Positions 1 through 10,885 are shown, counted from the first letter of the stretch. The stretch: 64,000 nt of DNA from Pisaster brevispinus (GCA_023634235.1 JAMKCF010000016.1:5751140-5815139); one strand, 5' to 3'. Made by a program: numbers and translations. The notes: generated from the sequence alone by a model not told the origin.

Positions 1-430
1 CTCGGTGTAACAAGGGCCAGAGTAGGAACCTCATCAGTGACACCTGCAGTGTCTGCCGGAAACCTCAAAACTGTCTCCACATAACCAATGTAAGGGACTG
101 TATTTCCACTGGCTCCAACAACTTGAAGGCCATGTAGGGGCAGCAAGGGGCAATGAGACAACTTCTGTCGGTAGAACTCTTCAGCCAAACACGTCACCTG
201 TGAGCCGGTGTCTAGTAGGCATCGACACGGACGACCATCTACCTCAGCCATGACAATAGATGGGTCTCCGATGAGATCACGGGGTAGCCCTTGGAGGGGG
301 GTACCGTCCTGACTGAGGCATCCAACACTCTCAAGCCCGATGCCCAAACTGTTCACTCTTCTGGGATCTTGTTCCACATGGGCTGCCGGTTGTCCCCCTA
401 CTGGCAGCCACCGTCGTTTCCCGAACTTGG
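1..430 (-). CDS. Gypsy-type retropepsin (pol start), cut by window edge
   Basis: Read on the minus strand, this stretch encodes an aspartic protease with the active-site motif LLDTGSQVT, placed just downstream of a Gag ORF. The protease would mature the Gag-Pol polyprotein of an LTR retrotransposon. Its frame differs from that of gag: the gag stop is at 398-400 and the protease frame is open from about position 430 down to 1. A gag-pol frameshift, programmed or mutational, is therefore implied. Reverse transcriptase and integrase would lie left of the window. The family call rests on the DTGS motif and gene order. Confidence 0.75.
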
Positions 431-1474
431 GAGGGTGTTACTTGTCTTACATCTGGATGCCATCTGCCGTTGAACTAGGTTAGCGTCAGTCTTATTAGTG
501 CAGCTACCCATCATGTGACCAACTTGGCCACAGTTAAAACATATTGGCGGCTGTCTTGCCATCCGTGGCTTTGGCCTCGACCAGTGCGTCTGCTGGGCAC
601 CGGTGGATGTAGAGGGGTGGGGAGCAGAGTCTAAAGGCTTGGTTGGGAGACTTGGGGGTCGTCGGTCATTGGCCAGCTGGTTTCTTAATGCTGCGACTGT
701 TTCCTGTAGTTCCGTTATCTTATCTGATGTACTCACAGTTGCCGTAGCACACTTTGCTGTCTTAACCGCCCGCTTTTCCTCCTTCTCCCGTTCTCTCTGT
801 TCCTCTTGGCGGACTTCTTTCAAGAGTGAGACAAAGTCAGGGGGGTCGGTTCGCTTCTTCAAGTCCAACTGAAGTAGGAGAGTCTCATTGTATAGACAGC
901 CTCTTGAGAATTGATGGCTTCTGACATTGTTTACCCTCTCCTTTACAATTGTCCCAGCATCCTCAACTCTTGTAAGAAGTTCCTGCAGCCGGGTCAGGTA
1001 GTCGGATGGCTTTTCCCCTGACCTCTGATAGCAGTCACAAAACTTAAGGTAGAGTTCATCCCCATCTGCTGTAACGCCATAAGCTTTCTCCAGCCCATCA
1101 AGGCACTCCTCTGCTGTAGCCGATTTTCCTAATGCCCACACAATGTTACTTGCTGGGGGAAGGAGAGATTCTATTACCCGACTTAGCTTCTCTGATGATG
1201 ACACCCCTGCATCATCGACCAACTGGCGTGCTGGCCGCTTCCAACTCTCATAGTCGAATTCCCCACTTGGCACTGGAGCCTTACCAGAAAACAAGCGGAG
1301 CCTCCGCCTATGTGCAGTCTGTGTTACAATATGTTTCACTGATGGAGACGCATCATTTTTCGGTACAGTCGGCTTAAGGTCATCTAGGGACTTGCCGTGA
1401 TTCGAAAGAAATTCCTCTAACGCTTGGTCAAAAGAAACTGGCCCTGAAGAAGTTTCACCCTCTGAGTCAGACAT
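398..1474 (-). CDS. PNMA-like Gag of a Ty3/Gypsy retrotransposon
   Basis: A 358-residue ORF. Residues around 70-180 have the look of the PNMA/Ty3-type capsid (FDYESWKRPARQLV, then SEKLSRVIESLLPPA and later GEKPSDYLTRLQELL). A Glu/Lys-rich segment follows (EEQREREKEEKRA), then a Pro/Ser/Thr-rich linker and one CCHC zinc knuckle (CFNCGQVGHMMGSC) near residue 310. This is the usual order for a capsid-nucleocapsid Gag that packages element RNA. The start Met at 1474 lies 167 bp inside the LTR boundary at 1641. The ORF has no internal stop, so the copy may be fairly young. The exact clade (Gmr1-like is one possibility) is inference. Confidence 0.85.
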   Translation of the reverse strand: MSDSEGETSSGPVSFDQALEEFLSNHGKSLDDLKPTVPKNDASPSVKHIVTQTAHRRRLRLFSGKAPVPSGEFDYESWKRPARQLVDDAGVSSSEKLSRVIESLLPPASNIVWALGKSATAEECLDGLEKAYGVTADGDELYLKFCDCYQRSGEKPSDYLTRLQELLTRVEDAGTIVKERVNNVRSHQFSRGCLYNETLLLQLDLKKRTDPPDFVSLLKEVRQEEQREREKEEKRAVKTAKCATATVSTSDKITELQETVAALRNQLANDRRPPSLPTKPLDSAPHPSTSTGAQQTHWSRPKPRMARQPPICFNCGQVGHMMGSCTNKTDANLVQRQMASRCKTSNTLPSSGNDGGCQ

Positions 1475-1619
1475 GGTTAATTATTAATTACAACAAATAT
1501 TCAATAAAAGATTAAGTAATCAACATATAATGAATTGGATACTTCTTCTTGTTATTGTGTTTTGGTTTGACTGTGGGTCACTGATACAACAGCTGTTGAA
1601 AAGTGACTCGACCTGGTAT

Positions 1620-1635
1620 CCGGGTGGTGCCTCCA
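1620..1635 (-). promoter_or_regulatory. Candidate tRNA primer-binding site of the Gypsy element
   Basis: On the minus strand, just after the LTR terminus (CCCGTGACA) and a 5-base gap, the sequence TGGAGGCACCACCCGG begins. It starts with TGG, complementary to the CCA end of a tRNA, and would pair with a tRNA ending GGTGCCTCCA. The end resembles tRNA-Thr types, but I cannot assign the tRNA. Position and TGG start fit a minus-strand DNA priming site. Confidence 0.55.
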
Positions 1636-2275
1636 AATTTTGTCACGGGTATTACCTGGAAGATAGGATCCCGTAATGTATAACCGGTTCAAGGGTACGA
1701 CAAAATTAAATAAATATGATTCAATAACGAATATGAGGTCGATAAATGACAGTCCGGTCTTAATATATTTCACCAAAACCAATTCTCCAAATAGTATCGG
1801 CAAACAACAAATTAAGATGCAATCAAGAAGAAATAATAGCACAAGTCCAATTCAAATAAAATATAAGATTTCACATAGACAAAGATTTAAATACAATGAA
1901 AATAACAAAAGGATAAATAAACTTAGCAGTATGAAGACTCTTGGTAATAGATGAACTCCACCGTACGTTACGCGACGCGACTCCGATCCACGCGATATCA
2001 ACAAAAAGTTCAAGTGAAGAAAACCTGACGAACCGACGAAACAAATCCAGACAGCAACAGGAAAAAGTTCAATTGGTCAGATTTAAGAAGATACATCGAA
2101 GAATCGAAGACTAGAAGAAATTGTAGACAAACAGGTACACGATGAAATGAAGAAACTACGAAGATAGAAACTATTGATGATGTCCAAACACCTCATCTAC
2201 ATCAACGGTCAGCAACTCGTCTTCAACCCACAGTTGCGAAACTACATTAACACAAAGTAGTTACCAGCAAAGCAA

Positions 2276-2381
2276 CCTATGGTTGAAATAAAAGAGTTGT
2301 TTGGTCTTAGCACATCAACAGTGGCGATTCTAACAACAACTGCACCGTATTAGCTGTAAGACAGCTCAAGTCAGAATGCCT
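2276..2381. repeat. 106-bp exact direct repeat, copy 1 (in LTR)
   Basis: This copy begins CCTATGGTTGAAAT and ends AAGTCAGAATGCCT. It is identical, as far as I can compare by eye, to 3591-3696, which lies 1315 bp further right in the same LTR. Confidence 0.9.
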
Positions 2382-3590
2382 TAAATAACAACAAGCTTAA
2401 AATGTTAAATAAAGTCGTGAACAGTAAATAAACTAAAATAACTAACTAAACTCTAATAAAACCATCAATCATAATTCAACCAAAGTGAACAAAACCCTAT
2501 CAACTTAGGAAAATGCAAAATAAAGAAAGAACAAAAGAGCCATAAAGTTCAATGCACTCAATGGGCTCATTGTGAATGCCCACTACACCCATAGTAAAAA
2601 CAACCTTGGAGACACTATCATTACATGCACTAGGGACAGACTCTACCACTGACCAAAGGATGTCATTAACATATTCCAAGAAACTTCACTATTGCAGTGC
2701 TCAGTGTTGCCTTAGTAACCATTCACACACAGTGTATGTACACTCTGACCAAATGACCATGAATGAAACTCTATACTATGACTAAGAACAAAGTAATTGT
2801 TAACAAGTCAATAACCCTCAAAAGAACTAACTTCAATCAACAACATGAAAATGAAGCAAAGCAGAATATTAACTGAACCTTATGAAATCATTTCCTAAAC
2901 AATGATCACTGAATAAAATATGGAAATCCCTATGAAATTCCATAAGAAAGTCTATCAAGGTGAACTTATGTTTAATATTCTCAACAAAACTTAGCAAAGA
3001 AATGTCTGAGCAATATTAAATTCCATACTTCTCATAAATGAAATAGTCATGCTGTATGACCAATCTGAATCTAGCATGTTACAATGATAACGAAAACATA
3101 AGCATATCTATATTGGCTGTAGTCATGATCTATAACTCCAAAACTAAGCACAAGTAAATCCAATAAATGTGACTAAATATCAAAACAATCAATATAAGAA
3201 ACTCTCTATAAAACTTGGCTAGAGATGATATCAATCTCTTGCAAATAAATTCATGATGTGAAACCATAAATTATAAATTATCATTAAAAACTCTCAAAAT
3301 CAAAGTTAAACTCATCTTAACTATAAACCCTAAAATACTTCCTCAACCAGTCCTTTCCTCAAGCAACAAGGTAAAAGTTATATAAACTGATTATCATAAA
3401 AATACTAAAGAAGAACTGGATGTCGTAAACTCATGATCACATTAAATCTTCATTAGCTGATTGACTCAATCCATTCACTAGGAAAGCAAATGTTATAACC
3501 ACTATAACTAATATAATTCAACAATGAATAACCCCTGAATATTACTACTGTACTTAGGTTCTTCTTAGAAAGATAGAATATATCAACTCA

Positions 3591-3696
3591 CCTATGGTTG
3601 AAATAAAAGAGTTGTTTGGTCTTAGCACATCAACAGTGGCGATTCTAACAACAACTGCACCGTATTAGCTGTAAGACAGCTCAAGTCAGAATGCCT
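3591..3696. repeat. 106-bp exact direct repeat, copy 2 (in LTR)
   Basis: Second identical copy of the 2276-2381 segment. The sequence between the copies shows no ORF or termini that I recognise, so the cause (insertion with duplicated ends, or local duplication) is open. Confidence 0.9.
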
Positions 3697-3934
3697 AGCT
3701 GATTGCCAATAGACCCAATCTTATACCCATTCTTCCAACTTTCTAAGAAACCACCCACACAATCCACAAAGGAGAAACTTCAAGAACCAGTTAAGACAAG
3801 GAAATATGAGTTATCCTTGTTTGTTCCTGCTTAGGGAGAAAAGCATTAGTCATAATGACCCAACACTGTCTTAATGATGGGAATTAGACTAGCTCAAGTC
3901 ATACCCAAATGGCTCAATTTTGGGGGGTGTGACA

Positions 3935-6900
3935 TGTATTTTGAAGTTTTTCTCTCAGTTTGAACCAGTATCATTAAAAAAGAACACTTTAATCAATCAG
4001 GCACCTTTTCCTGAGCGTTCTGTAGGCTTGTTGAATAACCCACATTGATGAAAAACTTTTGATGACTTAAATCTCAGACTTTACCCCCCCCCCCCCCCAA
4101 AGCGTATATGCATTCCCTTACGAGTCATTCCGTGCCAACTCACCTGACGGGTTGGCAGGCCCCGTATCAGATTTTGCTATTTTTGTTTGTAAACATTCCC
4201 CTATGGGAGTCATGAACACTCACCAAATTTTAGAAAACTACTCCTTAACATTTCTGAGGTATGACCCCATAAAAGTTTAAGCCCCGCCCCTTCAAATTTA
4301 CTTTTTGTGTTTTGGGCATTTTTAGAGGCCTATATCTACAAATTGAGAAAAGATATGTAACTGCAAATTAATATACAGGGTACCTGGTACCCCATCAACT
4401 AGAATATACTGTCAAAACTAGCTTGGAACATTTTTATATCAAGGCATAGGTCTGTAAAAACTGAAATTTTAGGCCGCGGAATGATTTTTTCGTAATTTTT
4501 GAGACCACTATAGTGCCTAAGTGAAATGTCTGATTGATTTTGTATTACATTTGGTTATAAACTAGGTGTATATGTGTAACCTGATATAAGGATAGACCAA
4601 TCACACCTTTGATGGGTATTTAGCAGGGGTCTGAATGTGGGTCTGGCTGTAAAATTGCAAAAAATACCGCCTTTTTCAAGTGGTTATTTGACAACATGGG
4701 ACATTTCTTACAGATTTACAAATTTTCCCCCAAAATACTTTGTATCCAGTCTATTTGTGTGAGAAATCAAAAAAATTGACTCTTTACTCCTTCATTTAAA
4801 AAAAATCAAATGAATATGACTAATTTAAGGTTATTGTTGTACTATGAAGTTTTTAGTGAAATCACTTGTTTACAAAAGAGCCACAGGAGAACCTAGACTA
4901 AGTTCCTGCAGACATAGTTTGTACACCATGGAAGCGTAGTGCCGCCACTTGAATGAAAAAAATCCGCACTTTTTGTGTATATGTGTACAATAACTATCAT
5001 GTTCGTACAATATAGCTATCATACATACATTACTACTACTATTGGATGTACAAAATAACTCTCACTGACACGGTAACTCCGGACTTATCGTGTACAGAGG
5101 ATACTTATCCTGTTAGTACATATCTATCATGTTCGTACATGATAATATTGTCACCCCCCCCCCCCCCATACACGATAATTATCATGTGTATGTACAGAAT
5201 AATGACGATTCACGATCAACTTCAGACGCATCATGTAAAGTACACAATGTTGTGCAGCATCTCCATGCAAAAAGTACTCTCAAACAACCCCGAGATAGTG
5301 GCTTATGAATACAGAGATGAAATACTTTAAAATGGCAACCGAAACACGGCTTTGTTTGGATTTTATTAGGATGTTAACTAACAGTTTGTACCAAGCTTGT
5401 TTAAGAATATTATTTCACATGGAGATGCTTCACAAAATCTTTTTATACAGCTGGTCTTAAGGGGATGTGTTCATAAATCATAATTATTGTGTACGTACAC
5501 ATAACCTTTTGTGTAGTGTACAATTACGTACATGATAATTATCATGTACGAACATCATAATTGTCGTCTATACGTACATGGTAAGTCCGTAGTTATTTTG
5601 TATGTTGATAAGTAATTGTGTACTATACATGATAGTTATTATGTATGTTTATTGACGTAACAATGATAGTTATTGTGTATGTACACATTAAGACATGTAA
5701 GAGAAGGATTGCTTTTCATGTGGCGGCACTACACTTCCGTAGTGTACAAACTATGCCTGCAGGAAGTCAAGGCTCTGTCAGCTCTTTTGTAAACAAGTGA
5801 TTTCACTAAACTGCATGCATACACAACAATAACCTTAAATTAGTCATATTCATTTTTGTTTTACTTGAAGGAGTATAGAGAGTCATTTTTTTATTTATTT
5901 CTCACACAAGTAGACTGGACACAAAGTATATTTATAAATACCCATCAAAGGGGGGGGGGGGGTTGGTCTATCCTTATAGCAGGTCACACATATACAACTA
6001 CTTTATAACCAAATGTAATACAAAAGCAATTAGACATTTCACTTAGGCACTAGGGGGTCTCAAAAATGATGAAAAATCATTCCGCGGGCTAAAATGTCAG
6101 ATTTATAGACCTATGCCTTGATATAAAAATGTCATGCTGCTTTTGACAGTAGATTCTAGTTGATGGGGGTACCAATAACCCTGTATATTATTTTGTAGTT
6201 ACATATCTTATCTCAGTTTGTAGACATAGGGCCTCTAAAAATGCCCAAAACACAAAAAGTAAATTTGAAGGGGCGGGGCTTAAACTTTTAGGGGGTCATA
6301 TCTCAGAAATGTTAAGGAGTAGGTTTGTAAAATTTGGTGAGTGTTCATGACACCTAGTTTATAACCAAATGTAATACAAAAGCAATCTGACATTTCACTT
6401 TAAGCACCAGTGGTCTCAAAAATGACGAAAAATCATTCCGCAGGCTAAAATGTCAGTTTTGATAGACCTATGCCTTGATATAAGAATGTCCTATGCTACT
6501 TTTGACAGTATATTCTACTTGATGGGGTACCAGGTACCCTGTATATTAATTTGCAGTTACATATCTTTTCTCACTTTGTAGATATAGGCCTCTAAAAATG
6601 CCCAAAACACAAAAAGTAAATTTGAAGGGGGCGGGGCTTAAACTTTTATGGGGTCATACCTCAGAAATGTTAAGGAGTAGTTTTCTAAAATTTGGTGAGT
6701 GTTCATGACTCCCATAGGGGAATGTTTACAAACAAAAATAGCAAAATCTGATACGGGGCCTGCCAACCCGTCAGGTGAGTTGGCACGGAATGACTCGTAA
6801 GGGAATGCATATACGCTTTGGGGGGGGGGGGGTAAAGTCTGAGATTTAAGTCATCAAAAGTTTTTCATCAATGTGGGTTATTCAACAAGCCTACAGAACG

Positions 6901-6983
6901 CTCAGGAAAAGGTGCCTGATTGATTAAAGTGTTCTTTTTTAATGATACTGGTTCAAACTGAGAGAAAAACTTCAAAATACATT
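3935..6983. mobile_element. Foldback (large inverted-repeat) element, truncated on the left
   Basis: The sequence from 3935 (TGTATTTTGAAG...) rightwards to about 4980 reappears in reverse complement from 6981 back to about 5720. The arms share long near-identical blocks, for example 4110-4260 against 6660-6810, each including a homopolymer C/G run. The centre (4980-5720) is rich in TACATGATAAT/ATTATCATGTA-type palindromes. There is no transposase ORF, so this is a non-autonomous foldback element or an inverted duplication of a repeat. The left arm stops exactly at the Gypsy LTR end (3934), while the right side may continue past 6983. This suggests the Gypsy element inserted into the left arm and the rest lies left of the window. 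Confidence 0.8.
5990..6690. repeat. Tandem duplication (~357-bp unit) inside the right foldback arm
   Basis: The block starting TTTATAACCAAATGTAATAC near 6002 recurs near 6358, and each copy runs through AGTAAATTTGAAGGGG and GTGAGTGTTCATGAC. The matching left arm (about 4200-4560) has only one copy, so the duplication arose after the inverted structure formed. Confidence 0.8.
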
Positions 6984-7554
6984 TTTCCCATTTTTGGACA
7001 AAATTCCATTTTTGAGGCAGTATTGTCACAACAGGATACAATTGCCCAAGTTTTTCTCACCAGATATGGAAAGACCAATGTTGGCCCTAATCACAACCAA
7101 AAGGAAATTTTTCTGAGACCCCTGGCAAATTGAAATTTTTACGGCCAAAAATAGGGTAAAAATGTCGATTTTGCAAGTTCTAAAAACATGCTTTAATGCT
7201 TGATGCAAAAATAGCATAAGGGTAAAATTTATAGCAATAATTTTTTTTCTCAAGTAAGGCCAACTATGATACTTTGTAGTGGTATAAAAGGTTTTATTAA
7301 ATAATTTTGCATTTTGGTAGGGTGGAGTTATAAACATGAGCTAAAAAACAGTTTTTCAGACCTCCAAAACGACCTAAAATGCCCAAAACACAAAACGAGC
7401 TGTTACCATGGCAACGGGCTATATATGGATTTGAAAGTTCGATTTTGTTTACTTGCACCCTAAGGCCCTTCGTCCTACAAAGTATAAAAAAAGAAAGATT
7501 TTTTGACCGTGGACACATATGTCAAGTATTTACGTGAAATGACTCTTAAGTCGG
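6984..7554. other. Non-coding stretch right of the foldback element
   Basis: No supported gene. The sequence may be the outer, unpaired part of the foldback element, because it continues directly from its right arm. Short open frames on both strands here show no recognisable domain. A 14-bp palindromic GTTACCATGGCAAC lies at 7402-7415. Confidence 0.4.
7402..7415. promoter_or_regulatory. RFX X-box-like palindrome
   Basis: GTTACCATGGCAAC fits the RFX-family consensus of two half-sites with no spacer (GTTRCC...GGYAAC). It lies in repeat-like DNA with no nearby promoter that I can define, so binding is unproven. Confidence 0.3.
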
Positions 7555-7693
7555 TCTTATGTTGATTCCTCAGCTATGTATAAAAAATCACTTTACAGGC
7601 CAATACTTCTTACAGCTGACTAACTGTCCATACTGAAGCACATAGTTTTCCTACCTCTTATTTTTCTTTGCATTTTTAAAATGCTATTGAAAT
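7555..7693 (+). other. Remnant of a fourth copy of the duplicated intron flank
   Basis: The order TTGATTCCTCAGCTATGTATAA, then CTTCTTACAGCTGACT, then ATAGTTTTCCTACCT and TTTCTTTGCATTTTT matches the intron just upstream of exons A1 (8340-8455), B1 (17110-17225) and C1 (32172-32290). No helical exon follows; the copy breaks off at a SINE insertion. It marks an older or truncated member of the exon-duplication series. Confidence 0.65.
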
Positions 7694-8063
7694 TAACTAA
7701 ATCTTATTTTGGTTTTGCCCTTACACCGATGTGTTATAAGCACTGTATCAGTGCTTTCCCGTAAATATGTAAATATATAAGTTCTTTATCCCCGATGCAA
7801 ATGATTACATATAAATCGTTGCAGTACCGCTGCTAAGGATTCGTACCCGCCTCTAGCCATCAGGCTAGCTCGGTGGTCTAGTAGGAAGACATCTAGCTGC
7901 TCTAGCAATGCAAAGGTCGTGGGTTAGAATCCCACCCAAGTGATTGCCTGTGGTTTTTTCACAGAGCTTGCAAAAGCACTGAGCATGCAGTACTTTTTAC
8001 AAAGGGCAAAACCACAATAAGTTCTTTATCCCCGATGCAAATATTTATATATAACTAAATCTT
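7694..8063 (+). mobile_element. tRNA-derived SINE flanked by a 12-bp target duplication
   Basis: The direct repeat TAACTAAATCTT at 7694-7705 and 8052-8063 brackets the insertion. Inside is a tRNA-like head: a box-A-like TAGCTCGGTGGTCTAG near 7870 and a box-B-like GGGTTAGAATCCC near 7920, followed by GATTGCCTGTGG. Near its ends lie the inverted motifs TGGTTTTGCCCTT and AAGGGCAAAACCA. The segment TTCTTTATCCCCGATGCAAA occurs both before the tRNA head (about 7781) and at the 3' end (about 8022). Relatives lie at 36115-36290 (minus strand) and after each helical exon copy. Confidence 0.75.
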
Positions 8064-8527
8064 GCCAAATGTATGATGATGGAAATCAATTACATGTGAG
8101 ACACCATACTAAAAACGACCACGTGTTATCAGTTACGATCTACAAAATGTTGTAAGGATTATAAACTTGTGTTATGTAGTTCATGAAATTTTGAAGTGAT
8201 GTAATTTGATACCTGATGACTTATGACGAAATTTGTTTACCATGGCGTTAAGTTATAACTTTGAAAGCAGCATCTGTTTGGTGGAAAATAAATCGTTATT
8301 GGTCAACCACCAATCTATAAGAAACACTTAAGATGGCCTTGATCCCCCAGCTATGTATAAATAGCTTCACGAACCAAGACTTCTTATACAGTTGACTCAC
8401 TGTTTAAACTCAGATAGTTTTCCTAACCTTGCATTTCTTTTGCATTTTTCCCTTCAAACCACCTCTTGCATTTAGCTTCATCCTTAACCTTTTCACTCAT
8501 TTCAAAACTGTTCTGATTTATTTGTAG

Positions 8528-9536
8528 TCTATCCTGACTTGTCTGGAGCATGGCAGGCGTATCTCAAATGAAATTGATGATCTCTCAGTATTGGTAACAA
8601 AAGACATTCCTCCTGATCAGTTACATTCATTAATGGAGAAATTGATTGAGGAGCAGAAACAGCTTGTAAACCTCCAACAACATATGGCTACAATTGTAAA
8701 ACAAAGAGCAACTGACAGTCAACTGGATCCGTATACATCAGAATTACATCTTCTTTTGAGTAAGATTCACTTGGTGTCATTGAAGCTAAATCTGCAGAGG
8801 ATGAAATCTGTTGATGAAGCTCAAGAGAAAACAGACACCAAGGTATCAGAGAAACAACATCATGACAAAATGGAAAAGGCTCATTCTACACTTCAGACAG
8901 CATTGATTATGATTGGAAAATCAGTGAAAAGTGAATATAATTTTAGATCTTTGCCTTTGCTAGCTTATGATACACAGTGGTACGGGACAGAAAGTGTTTA
9001 CTACTGCCAACAAATGCTAGTTGATGATTTGCAAGCGCTAGTTCCACAAACCATACTGGTAAAGGAGCCTGTATATCACAAGCAGTACATGGAGAATCTC
9101 AATGTGCTCATTAATACCCAGCAGCAATTGGTTCAAATTGTCACAGATCTGCAAAAGTGGAAAAAAAGCAGCAAGCTGGGAAAGGAGTCCTTTCAGCAAG
9201 ATGACCTACCAGGTGGAGAGATTGGCAAACAACAACTAAATGAACTGGAACTGATAACAGAACAGACTGATTTGATAAAAGATTTTCTCCACTGGATACA
9301 ATTACACGAGAACCACTATTCTCATGAGGCCTTTTTTGTGATATGTTCTTTACAAATGGTGAATAGTGGTCATGATAGGAGTGTTATGAGAACATGGAAT
9401 GATGTCATAGAGAGCCATTTCTATGATATGTCCATGGTGTATGGCAATAAAGGAGAATGTGTTCTCAATGAACACATGATCATGCGAAGTCAAAGGAGAT
9501 TCTTGGATACAGTTGAAGTGTGGAATAGAAGACAAA
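8528..9536 (+). CDS. Helical exon copy A1 of the ZU5-UPA gene family
   Basis: An internal exon of 1009 bp, bounded by TTTATTTGTAG at the acceptor and AAA|GTAAGAAC at the donor (phase 0 in, phase 1 out). It encodes about 336 residues starting SILTCLEHGRRISNEIDD and is fully open. The protein is predicted mostly alpha-helical and Gln/Lys/Glu-rich (MEKLIEEQKQLVNLQQHM; KIHLVSLKLNLQRMKSVDEA; VYYCQQMLVDDLQALVPQ). I recognise no named domain. The middle is nearly identical to copies B1 and C1; the last 80 or so residues differ. The apparent stop downstream (9577) is only read-through into the intron. It may be a 5' cassette of the downstream gene or part of a separate duplicated gene. A coiled-coil scaffold role is inference. 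Confidence 0.75.
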
Positions 9537-9649
9537 GTAAGAACAAACTTATTACCAATGGTTTGTTATTTCAGTGAAGGATCAAACCATAAACATTTAA
9601 CAATTCAAATCAATAGATATAAAATTTACATTCGGGATAAAGAATAGTT

Positions 9650-9890
9650 TTTAGAGTTTCACCCATACACTTTTGTGTGTTAAGCATACTTTCCCTGTGT
9701 CCTGTGAAAAAATCCTAGGGATTTGCCATTCTAGACCAACAAGATTGTCCCTAAGACACCTGCTCTAGAATTTCAAAGTTCATGGGTTCAATTCCCACCC
9801 GAGTGATATGCCTGTGGATTTTCTTTTTGTCAGAAATCCGGGAAAGTGGTGTAGGAGTGTATACAATGCTTAACACAGTCATGACAGTGT
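9650..9890 (+). mobile_element. Old SINE-derived segment after exon A1
   Basis: It contains a tRNA-like box B (GGGTTCAATTCCC near 9784) followed by GTGATATGCCTGTGGATTTT, as in the SINE at 7694-8063. The same degenerate segment follows B1 (18430-18661) and C1 (33530-33790). It was therefore present before the exon unit was duplicated. Confidence 0.6.
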
Positions 9891-10090
9891 ATTCACGCAG
9901 TTAGTTCAAATCAAATCTATTATCTGGATAAACCTGTAGATTTTTACTATAGATTTCAATTTTTGAACTTTTGAACTCTGAAAAATTAATTTAGTAATCA
10001 AAAGAAATATCTAAATGTTTTTATTCTACTTTAAGTAGCTTTGGCTAGAGCGGTCACACCTCACCGCCCATTTCTGAAATAGTATCCCTC

Positions 10091-10885
10091 ATGAACCATG
10101 TTCTAACTAAAAACAATTTTTCGTTCATGGGTAAGAATTTCCTACAGGTACATGGCACCACAATGGGTACACGGATGGCACCATCAATGGCCTGCCTATT
10201 CATGAGCCAACTCGAACAGCGCATGTTGGCATCGGCCCTGTGCCGTCCCTGGGTCTGGTGGCGCTATATTGATGACATCTTTTTCATCTGGACCAGTGAT
10301 GAATCTAGCCTCACAGCATTCCTTAATCACATCAATTCTTTCCATAGGACCATCAAATTCACAACCGAATACTCAACCAAGGATACCCACTTTCTGGATT
10401 TCAAGGTTCTAAAGACGGATGATGGTTTGATCACAGATCTCTTTGTTAAACCCACAGATAAACACCAATATCTCCACTCAACCAGCTGTCATCCCCGACA
10501 CTGCAAAACCAGCATAGCCTACAATCAGGCCCTCAGACTCCGTCGAATCTGTTCTCATGATTCTGATTTTATCCACCACTCACTGGAACTTAAGAAACAC
10601 CTTGTCTCTCGGGGTCATAGCTCCCTGGCAGTCCATCGAGCAATCCAGAAAGTCAAGGCTTGTTCCAGGGGGTCAGTACTTTCCAAAAGACCCGTGCAAC
10701 AACAGAGTTCCAAGGAGAAAGTTCCCTTTGTTGTCACTTTCCACCCCTCACTTTCCCCCATTCGTACAATAACCAGTTCTAACCATCATATTCTTCACAC
10801 ATCAGATCGACTTCAAAGTGCTGTACAAGAAGAACCCATAGTTGCCTACAGACGGCCACCCAGTCTCAGGGGTCTCATTGTCTGA
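10091..10885 (+). pseudogene. Penelope-like reverse transcriptase, partial
   Basis: 264 codons covering the catalytic part of the RT: TTMGTRMAPSMACLFM, the YIDD box in WWRYIDDIFFIW, then HFLDFKVLKTDDGLITDLF and KPTDKHQYLHSTSCHP, all typical of the Penelope clade. The enzyme would copy element RNA at a nicked target. The N-terminal RT motifs are absent (5' truncation), and the frame stops at 10885 before the endonuclease, so this copy is inactive. Confidence 0.9.

Larger units (their letters stand above)
1641..3934 (-). mobile_element. Long (2.3-kb) 5' LTR of the Gypsy element
   Basis: The block starts TGTCACGGG and ends GGGTGTGACA on the + strand, giving the 5'-TG...CA-3' inverted termini of an LTR. 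It lies directly upstream (in element sense) of the PBS-like site and gag. No long coding region is present and it is very AT-rich. It holds an exact 106-bp direct repeat (2276-2381 and 3591-3696), so about 1.3 kb of its length may be a later duplication or insertion. The partner 3' LTR is outside the window, so LTR identity and target-site duplication cannot be checked here. The right flank is the truncated end of a foldback element. Confidence 0.65.

Noticed and set aside
7866..7930. Functional tRNA gene
   Set aside because: It has A- and B-box-like motifs but no cloverleaf I can draw; the 12-bp TSD and copies elsewhere show it is a SINE.
9537..9577. Protein ends at stop codons just after the helical exons (9577, 18352, 33454)
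   Set aside because: All three copies have a consensus donor (AA(A/G)|GTAAGAAC) at the same place and, for A and C, a conserved next exon in phase; the stops are intronic.
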